This document shows positions 56,476-64,000 of a stretch of DNA of 64,000 bases, one piece after another. The notes under the pieces are model-generated. The model searched no databases, was not told where the DNA came from, and was given only the letters and a program-made list of their open reading frames with translations. The translations under genes and the position numbers were made by a program. Numbering within the stretch: the stretch's first letter is position 1; each line of letters begins with the position of its first letter. The DNA is from Moniliella sp. 'wahieum' (taxonomy: Eukaryota > Basidiomycota > Moniliellomycetes > Moniliellales > Moniliellaceae), in contig RSEE01000023.1 in NCBI GenBank assembly GCA_003971905.1, positions 682,001-746,000 of the forward strand. Reading direction: 5' to 3'.

Positions 56476-58329
56476 TCACCCCAACGCGACGATGGATGCC
56501 TCCTCCACGCCTCTCCTTGCTGGCTTGTTGGCGCTGAGGGGGGCGAGGAGGAAGGACAATGTTGGGAAGGCCGCGTTGTCGGCGCCACCAGTTGGTGCGA
56601 CGAACGATGCTGGCTGTAAGTGGGGGGCAGGGGGGGTTAGTTTGGAATCGGGTACCTACTCATGTCAAACGAGGGGTGGGGTGGGACGTACGATTAAACA
56701 AGAACCACCATTTGCGCAAGAAGCGTTCGGACAGTTCGTACGCCTCGGGATCGAAGAGGTCATCGCCATGGACTATGTAAGCCGTGTCCCACACATTGTC
56801 CGATTCCAGCGCCCACATATCGGCGCACAAGTCGAATTGGCTAAAGTGGCCGGCCCACAGGTGCCGCAACACCTCGTCCCGCACCGACTGCCAGGGAAAG
56901 CACGCGTCAATAAAAAAGTGATGCGGTACCGTCGCAGCCAACTGGCTGGGATGCAATGCGTCGGGTACCACATGCCACCGCAACTGTCCTTGTGGCCGTT
57001 TGCGTGAGGGACCACGCAAAAGTGGCTCGTCCTGCCAATCGGACGAGGAAGTAAGTGAGGCACGGGGGGCAGTGGGTGCGCCCACTGCACCAGGCGAGAG
57101 GCGCATCGACATGGAATCCGAGCCAGGCTCCGTGGTGGAACAGTACTGCGCAAAGTCGTCGGCCAAATAGGAGAGTTGGTACTCATCGTCCCAGACGGCC
57201 AGCTCAATGCCAAGGAGCTCCCTCATGCGATAATACACGTGCTCGACAGGGAAGGTAGGCAGAACGCGAGTGTCATTCCACGCACTGGCCAACAGAGCCT
57301 TGGAGAACAGGTCCGGAGAAAACCAACTTGGGTCGGACCCACGGCTCGGCCGCTTGGCCACAACGCCACGTGGTTCCTTAGATGCCTCTCGGTCTGTTTG
57401 GAATGTAGGTGGGGGCACCAACAGAGTACTCGCGAACAGCCCTGGGCTTGGTATCCATTCCCCCGACTTGCCATTGCAATCCAAGGGTGGATTGTTGGTC
57501 AAAAGAGAAGGGGTGGAAGGATTGGTAGGCAGCATGTCCCGAACAGAGCGGGCGTGGCAGGACTGGCATCACCTGTTCCCACCACGGAACCGAAACTTTC
57601 CTCATTGGCACCACTCTTCTCGACGGGAGACGTGTCGTGGCGCGGTGTGCGATCACCTCGGTGTCTCCGTCCTCACGATCGACAGAATCCAAGCCGGCCG
57701 CCAAGGCAGTGTAGAAGGCCACAGCCTCGCGCCGCATGGCATCCCGTCCAGTTCCTGCGGCCCCACTGCAGACGTGGGTGCATCGCGTGCGTAGGTAAGC
57801 CATGTTTCGAGGCATCGGCATCGGACGAGGCGCATGGGGATGACGTGGAAGCCGACGAGGCGGACGTGGCGTCAGGTCGGGGGCCAGCTTCCCGAGGCCA
57901 GACTGGACTGTCGCAGTGGGTCGGGTTGGGCACGGGGGTGAGCCATGGGACGGGCGGGGCCAGCGCAGAAAGGTCCAACAAGGGGTCCAGCAACTGCGGC
58001 AGATCGGCATCGGTTGAGAGGGGAGGCACCGCGCTTGCATCGAGTGGTGGTGGCGGCTTGCTCGCGTGGAGGGGCAGCGACAGCACAGCGGGATCGTAGA
58101 CGAGAGGAGGCGGAGGGGCGTGAGAGACGGGGATGGCACGGGAGACTTGGGCGGTCGGGCTTGCGCGACACGGTCGGACGCACTCGCCCCACTTCTCGCA
58201 GCGAAGATGGCGCGCCCTGGGCATCGGGTCAAAGCCACGCTTGCGCAGGCGCAAGCGCGTCTGGGCCAGACGGTTCTGCTCCCTTCGTCTCCGTTGGCGT
58301 GCTTGGAGCTCCTCGGGGGTGAGGACCAT
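56476..58329 (-). CDS. bZIP-like transcription factor with DUF3425 domain
   Basis: ATG 58329 begins MVLTPEELQARQRRRREQNR, then LAQTRLRLRKRGFDP. This matches the fungal bZIP basic region (N-R-x-A-Q-x-x-x-R-x-R-K) but no leucine heptads follow; instead come prolines and three cysteines. The Pro-rich middle is LSTDADLPQLLDPLLDLSAL and similar. The C-terminal DUF3425 domain is clear: WHVVPDALHPSQLAATVPHH, DACFPWQSVRDEVLRHLWAG, FDLCADMWALES and GDDLFDPEAYELSERFLRKW, then an intron (56614-56691, 78 nt) and TNWWRRQRGLPN. The stop position is uncertain because of indels; 56476 is the nearest stop in a plausible frame. The frame is open upstream of 58329 to a splice-acceptor-like CTTCAG near 58,460, so an earlier exon is possible. 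Confidence 0.78.
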
Positions 58330-58976
58330 GGGCGGACGACCATCGGTGGTGAGGGTGGACGGGGGGGCAGGGGTGGTAAGGGCGGGGAGGGCGGGATGGA
58401 GGATGGTGGGAGCGAACCAAGCGCCTGGTTCGATCGGATCAATGGGAGGGGTGATGTGGATCGCGGCTGTGGTACTGAAGGTTCAGTCGAACGTTGAAGA
58501 GTGATGGGCCGATGCGGATGGATGATGGATAGGGCGTGACACGTGACATGTGACATGTGATCGGTGGGTGATTGGGGGTCGATGGTCGATGACCGATCTG
58601 AGCATCTGAGATCTCAGGCGAAGCGAGGCGCTCCCCCCAAGTCAAAGTGGGGCGGCGACTCGAGCTTCGCCACAGCGAACGCCGATGACGTCCACACTGG
58701 CCGGAGGCCTTCAAGGTCTGGCTGGACCAGGGGCTTGGGGAGGCAGGCACTCGCTAGTCCTTTGGAGCCATTCCATCTTCCATCTTCCGTCTTCCATCTG
58801 CAAGCTTCAAGCTTCAATCCTCATTAACCTCATTCATGTCGCAGCATGTCGTATCAACGTATCAACGTTGAACGTTCAACGTTCAACCCCTTCTCCTCAT
58901 CCTGTCTTCCACACCTATCCAATTGGGGGTGCAGCCACAAGGAACAATGGTAGCGTGTCTGCTCATCGGCTCATCC
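58330..58976. other. Intergenic region between bZIP and phosphatase genes
   Basis: Promoter or upstream exon of the bZIP gene. It carries the dispersed GCTTCAAGCTTCA repeat at 58801-58817, three near-tandem ACGTGACATGTGAC words at 58,541-58,560 and AACGTTCAACGTTCAAC at 58,868-58,885. Confidence 0.5.
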
Positions 58977-59519
58977 TCATCGGGACTCCCATACTTGCAT
59001 GTCAAATCCCTCCACCAGCGCCGGGTCGTCCTGCTCCCACACACAAAGGGACGAATCGCCGGTACGGTAAGCAAACAGACATCGCAGGTTGGCGTATGGG
59101 GGCACATCGGACCGGCAGAGGACTTACCTTGTAGGTGGGGCCGAATCCGGCAAAGCCATCGCGCAAGACCAGGATCTGCTGTGGGGCCAGGGGCACCTTG
59201 GCCTGGCGCGCAAAGGCTGCCCGGGCCTCCGAGTAGATGCGCGCCGCCTTGGGCCCTCGTGCTTGGGACAGGTGGCAGTGGAAGACGACCTTTGACTTGT
59301 CCTTCAGCTCCTGGACCAAGTCGGACACGAGCGTGTCCGCCTGGGCGTCGCCGCGGGCGAGGTGGACGGTAGGCCTGTTGAGAGCACCGAGGATGTGGCC
59401 GCCAACAAAGTCGTCGTCGCGTGCGTCGACAATGGCGAGCTGGTCGCGCGTACGGGCATCTTTGAGCTGGGCAGCGAGGTCGGAGGCGTTGATGTACGTG
59501 TAGGCAGCGTGAAGGACAT
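58977..59519 (-). CDS. Rhodanese-fold phosphatase of the Cdc25/Acr2 (Ych1/Ibp1) type
   Basis: Small single-domain protein of the Cdc25/arsenate-reductase branch of rhodaneses. ATG 59519 begins MSFTLPT, and one base shift leads to YTYINASDLAAQLKDARTRD. Core: LAIVDARDDDFVGGHILGAL, then VVFHCHLSQARGPKAARIYS with the catalytic Cys-x5-Arg loop (HC-HLSQA-RG), and QILVLRDGFAGFGPTYK. A 97-nt intron (59031-59127) joins to DDPALVEGFDMQVWESR and the stop at 58977. The HCxLSQxRGP loop matches yeast Ych1 and fission-yeast Ibp1 rather than sulphur transferases. Length of about 150 residues fits. Substrate in vivo is unknown; arsenate reduction is possible but not shown. Confidence 0.85.
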
Positions 59520-60509
59520 GCCAACGGGGCGAGCGGAAGCAGGCAGACAAGGCTGGGGTGAGGGTGCCAACGCCCGAGCGCATTGCGCGGTGGGCGTTCC
59601 GAAGCCAGGACAGAAGCGGTGGATTGCGGGTGGCGGCAAGGTTGGTAGGTGCTCTGCCAGCGCCAGGCGCTGTTGTTGCAGGGACGCAGATGGACGGGAT
59701 GCAATGGTGATGCGCCAGGTCTGTCACTGTGACATGCATAGTGACTAGCTTGAAGCTCGACGGAGAAGCGCAGCCGCATGTCAGACCACAGTGACTAGTG
59801 ACATGCACATGCGACGAGCGCTGCCCTGTGTTGCAAGGGTTTTGTTACCACTAGTACCTGCGGTTACCGGTTACCTGTCACTTGTGTTACTCTTCGCGGT
59901 ACTCGGTACACTTCGTCATACTCATGCTGCCGCGCGCAACGCGTAACGCGTTACGTGTAACATGTACCGACTTTTGGCATGTCCTCCTGTCCTCAACACG
60001 CCTCAGGGCCTCCGAACTGAGGCTCAGTTCTGAGGGGGCTCATCGATTTCATCCATCGACCTAACCCGATCTTCAGGTGTCGCCGCCACCGCAACCAAAC
60101 CGGCATGGCAGGGCACCTGGTCAGGCGGCAATGCCGCTGACGGGCTGCGCACACGTTGAACCAACACCCCATTCCGCCCATTCCGCTGGGCATTCCTCGG
60201 CTGCCGCCCAGGCAGGGCTGATGCATGATGCATGATGCTCGGGAGGGAGAGGGAGCGGGACGTACCAGGGCCCTGGCCCGCCCGCAGCCTCCCGCACTCG
60301 CCCGGCCTTGGCTGTGCTCGGCCGGGGCAGGCATGAGCATGGTGTGGGATGCCGCGGACGTGGTGTGGATGAGATCGATGACGCAGGGCAGCGATCGCAT
60401 CCATAGTCAATCTAGTCAATGGCGCAGCCAACTCACGCACACCCTCCCTCCCTCCCATCCCAGCCTCACCCCCACCGCCACCGCCACCTCCACCACCATC
60501 TCGCGCGCC
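59520..60509. other. Divergent intergenic region
   Basis: About 1 kb between the phosphatase and GILT gene starts. It contains TGACTAGTGACATG-type repeats (59,735-59,810), ACGCGTAACGCGTTACG palindromic words (59,939-59,956) and GATGCATGATGCATGATG at about 60,222-60,237. No gene is seen. Confidence 0.5.
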
Positions 60510-63183
60510 ATGCCGCCCCCCCACCCCCGCCCACCCACCCAAATGCCGCAGAAGCGCACCCAGGCCGTCTTCGCTGCTGCCCCACCGCAGCCTGTCCCGG
60601 TCACGCTCGCTGTCATGTCGCGCTGCCCCGACGCCCACTTCTGCGAGGCCGTGTTTGACGAGGTGCTGCCCCTGGTGCCCACCAGCCACCTCGACCTGGC
60701 ACTCACCTACATTGGAACCCCCGACCCCGCTGCCACGTACGGCGTGCGATGCATGCACGGCGACGCCGAGTGTCGCGGCAACATCCATCAGCTTTGCGCA
60801 GCTCGCGCCTTGGCCCCTGTTCCCGGCGTTGCCGGCGTTCCAGACCACAACCGAGCACTATTGGACTTTGTCCTGTGCTCCAACTCGGACAAGGAATCCA
60901 TTGGACAAGACGCGGCCGCTGAGCGGTGCTGGGCTCAAAGCCAGCCCCACAGCATCCACACGTCCTTCCCCCCCTGGCACGCCATTCAATCTTGCGTCGA
61001 CGACCCGGCCCAAGGACAGGCACTTCTCCTGTCCAGTGTTATTGACACGTCTCGGCACAACGTTCGCTCCTCTTGCACCGTCCTCATCGACCACATTTCT
61101 CCCTCCTGTATCCGCGACGGGGAACTTGGCGCGACTGCCCGCCTGACGTAGGTACCGAGCCAAAGGATTTTGCCATGCAAATCGAGCAGGCTTGGCGCAA
61201 GCGAGTATCTCCCTTTGCCCAACAGTCGACCATCATTGAAGCTCCTTCATCCCATCTGTTCAAGCGCCAACCCCCTGATATGGTTCCGACGTCATCAGCG
61301 AACAATGACGATCCCCCCTCCCCCGTCGCCCCTGTGGGGACAACCTCCGCCTCCCGTCCGGGTGACAACTCCGACCAAGGGGACCACAAGTCAGGAGGTA
61401 CCAACCCTGCCATTTTGCGGGTGCCATTACAGGCGCTGTGGTTGCGATTATCATCGCAGTTGCTCTGTTGCGCTTTCTCCGCCGCCGTCGCACTGGCCAA
61501 TCCTTCTTCGGGTCAATCAGGACTCGAGCCCCGGCTTCCCGTGCTGCGCCGGCGGGTGCTACTGCACGTACGACCGGTGCAGCTACCGGGCGTGGTGGCG
61601 GTACAGATGCTACCACCCCTCGATCGGCCATCGTTACAGAGGATGACCCCTTGAAGCCACCCAAGCTGTGGGATGCCAAGGTTGCCGACTTTGATACTCT
61701 GGCCAAGCTAGGCTATGCCTATCCGGCTTCCGACAACAAGCAAACGGTCACCATGATTGGGACCGAATTGTGCCGGTAGCGGCCGCACTCTCTCCGCAAC
61801 TGTACCCCATCTTGTTTGCTGACCAGGACGAGAAGGCCACCGCTCACACATCGTCGACTTCCGCAGCTGGTACCACTGACGTCCGGCGCCGAGTCAAGTC
61901 GATGCGTGAGAGTCGCGCAGGCACAGGATCCGGTAGGGAGGATTCAGCGGTGGAGAATGAGGCGACACCTGCCAGTGTCATGTGACTGTGTTGATTGCGA
62001 TGCCGACGGAATCGACAGTGGTACCTTCTAGTTCGGAAGGAGATCTCCTTCCGGCTAGGCGGTGCAGATGCTTCAATCGGAAGCGGGTGTCGCGCCTCTA
62101 TCTGCTGGTCCAAGATGGCCGGCATGCTTCGATGCGTTCCACCCGCTCCAATCGCTCTTTCCGCTCGATTCGTTCTTCTGCCTCGGCTCGCTCGGTTGCC
62201 TCAGCGCGCCGGTCTGCCTTCTTTGGTGAGGATTATGATCCCGCCCTTGACCCTGCTGCCGACAAGGACGAGAAGAACAAGAACAAGATGCGAGTTGATC
62301 TAGTGGACACAGAGCCGTCTGGCGCTTGAGCGATGCTGGGTCTTCATCGGAGGATAACAAGGACAATGATGACGATACTATGACGAGGACGAAGACGCCG
62401 AGGCAGAGGGGATCCTTTCTGAGCTCATGTTTGGCACAGCCTCAGTACCGATCTATACGCTCGAATCCGCTTCCAACGCCAACCGGATTGGCTCGCGCTC
62501 CGGATCCGGGGTGTACACGGGCGGGTTCACCTACTCCTCTCGCGCGCCGCCTTCGCGAAACGACTTGTATGCATTGCTGGCCCGTGCGCAGGACGTGCGA
62601 GAGAACAAGCCCATCCCGCGGATGGACATTGCTGCGCCACAGGGGGAGTCTGCGCCTGACCATCCAGGGTCCCTCTTAGCACCCCTACAACGGGCTCCAC
62701 GCCGGTGCGCGTGCCTTCGACGTTGGGCACCTCGCTTGCCCCCGCGCGATCTGCAGTGGGGAGCATCCATTCCACCGCGCACCCGCTCGCCGCTTCGCCT
62801 CCGCCGCTTGCCACCTCTCCGCCGCCTATGGGACGGAACGCTTCCACCCGTTCCTCCCAGCCTCTCCAGCCACCTGCAAGTCCGGCTCGGTCGTTGCCCA
62901 CACGGGCGCTAGGGACCAGTTCGCCGCGCCAGTATCCCTCCCCGCCGCCCGGACACACCTTCCTCCCCTCCCCAACCCGTGGGCTGCCGTGCCCCCTGCA
63001 TCGTCGTCGCCTTCGCCGCTAGGTTCGTTGGGCGTCAGCGTGCCCTCGCGCTCGGCCTCTGGTGCGCCCGCACCGATCTTCGCGTGGTGGAGGAAGAAGA
63101 GCCAGCTAGCCCCGGTGTCGCCCAGCTTGCTGCTACGCCCCCCCTGGCCCGGCCGACGCTACGCCGGCTCAGCCGGCGCCTGA
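60510..63183 (+). CDS. GILT-type thiol reductase joined to a transmembrane segment and long Ser/Pro-rich tail
   Basis: ATG 60510. The reductase domain reads VPVTLAVMSRCPDAHFCEAV, FDEVLPLVPTSHLDLALTYI, GVRCMHGDAECRGNIHQLCA and SSCTVLIDHISPSCIRDGEL, the order of fungal GILT proteins. The active-site cysteines are in CPDAHFC (C-x5-C), the fungal variant of the animal CxxC, and C-x6-C-x-GN is the GILT signature. The frame continues past the usual end (DFAMQIEQAWRKRVSPFAQQ) into a Ser/Pro/Thr stalk, then a hydrophobic helix with stop-transfer (AVVAIIIAVALLRFLRRRRT, 61,435-61,495), then ~500 residues of Ser/Pro/Arg-rich cytosolic-type sequence to 63183. No clear signal peptide is visible in frame; it may be hidden by an indel. 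It could be two adjacent genes, but there is no obvious promoter gap. Many indels in the tail. Confidence 0.68.
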
Positions 63184-64000
63184 GACGGATCGCAGTTGGC
63201 TCGGCTCCTTGCAGTGAGTGGCGCCTCGGATGCAGCTCATGCTTCATGCTTCATGGCGCCTAGCGACGGCTCAGTGCACTCACTGTGTCACTTGTGCCCG
63301 CTTTGCCTGTTGGTTCAACCATCATGGCCTGATCCACTTTCTGTTGGCACGCCCCCCCCTCTCGCGCGCTCTCTCTCTCTTCTTACCGCCCGGACAATGT
63401 CGATGATGAGGGGAAACAAAAAGCCCTCGCCATATTACGACCGCTTTGGACATTAGTTGTTGATTAAAATTCCCCTCCTGTTGCCTATGCATGCATCTGT
63501 TGGACCGTTTGCGCCGGCCGGGGACGGAAGGGAGGGGGATGATCGATGAGGATGAGGGTACGTATATGTTTACGGTATGCAGAGAAGTGGCGTGCGGCAG
63601 CGCCTACATAGCGGCGGGATTTTACTGCTGCAGGGCCAAGCTCTGGATTGGTGTCCTTTGCTGGTATGGGTAAAACGTTAAGCTTCAAGGGGATGAAGTG
63701 GATGAGGGGAACGAGGGGAACGAGGAGAACGAGGCGGACGAGCTGCATGTTATGCAGAGGCCAATTCTAAGCGGCACCCTAACCCCTCGAAGCTCTTGCC
63801 GCTATGCTACGCCCCCACTCAGTACTCAACCCGATCGAGTTGGCACGATCCATGGGCAGGAAAGACACCAGTCCTAGCACAAGCCAGACAGCATGTCATA
63901 GTTTGACAAGGGCCACGGGTACCGATAAAATGCACCTCAGTCGGACAGACGCGTAATTTCTGCCCCCCACCCCCGCCTAACCTCCCTCCAATCCGGGAGA
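63184..64000. other. Right-edge region, no supported gene
   Basis: 3' flank of the GILT-type gene, then a stretch with GAACGAGG hexamer-like repeats at 63,695-63,740 and no recognisable coding content to the edge. Confidence 0.45.

Noticed and set aside
1-64000. Programmed ribosomal frameshifting as the cause of the frame changes
   Set aside because: Breaks are at many unrelated sites, in nearly every gene, with no shared slippery sequence. Random indel error explains them better.

Overview
The window is GC-rich nuclear DNA from a fungus. The support is short GT..AG introns (53-155 nt, one with a TACTAAC branch site), a tRNA-Asp gene with a 10-nt anticodon-loop intron, and fungal-type gene families (PIK1, DPL1, ERV25, SUB2, cyclin C, Iec1-type zinc finger, GCR1_C-bearing Crypton). 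Moderate intron density and dispersed short intergenic repeats suggest a basidiomycete, possibly Ustilaginomycotina, but the DUF3425 bZIP gene is more typical of Ascomycota, so I leave the phylum open.

Almost every conserved gene is cut by small indels that move the reading frame while the protein stays recognisable in the next frame. Essential genes (SUB2, LSM8, RPL24, PIK1) are affected as much as accessory ones. This looks like uncorrected indel error in the sequence rather than gene decay. Each CDS below is therefore a gene span, not one open frame, and exact ends are less certain than identities.

Layout. 1-6 kb: edge of a proline-rich gene and two unrecognised genes. 6.4-10.8 kb: two minus-strand transporters (EamA-type and amino-acid/GABA permease). 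13.3-22 kb: housekeeping block with cyclin C, tRNA-Asp, a PQ-loop membrane protein, a divergent LSM8/ERV25 pair and SUB2. 22.1-24.9 kb: a Crypton tyrosine-recombinase DNA transposon. 26.9-29.4 kb: an RRM protein. 30.8-35 kb: two lipid genes on the plus strand, a fatty-acid elongase and sphingosine-1-phosphate lyase. 36.1-40.6 kb: PIK1. 41.6-43.2 kb: INO80-type zinc-finger protein. 43.5-51.2 kb: two tandem genes encoding NYN-type ribonuclease domains followed by arrays of LOTUS/OST-HTH-like repeats (MARF1-like), the most unusual content here. 51.5-59.5 kb: RPL24, a Sec14-like protein, a bZIP-DUF3425 regulator and a Cdc25/Acr2-like phosphatase. 60.5-63.2 kb: a GILT-type thiol reductase apparently fused to a transmembrane segment and a long cytosolic tail.

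Functional themes are RNA handling (SUB2, LSM8, RRM protein, two NYN-LOTUS proteins), sphingolipid/phosphoinositide metabolism (elongase, DPL1, PIK1, Sec14-like) and transcription control (cyclin C, Iec1-like, bZIP). There is no sign that these form one cluster; they are ordinary fungal neighbours, apart from the tandem NYN-LOTUS pair.
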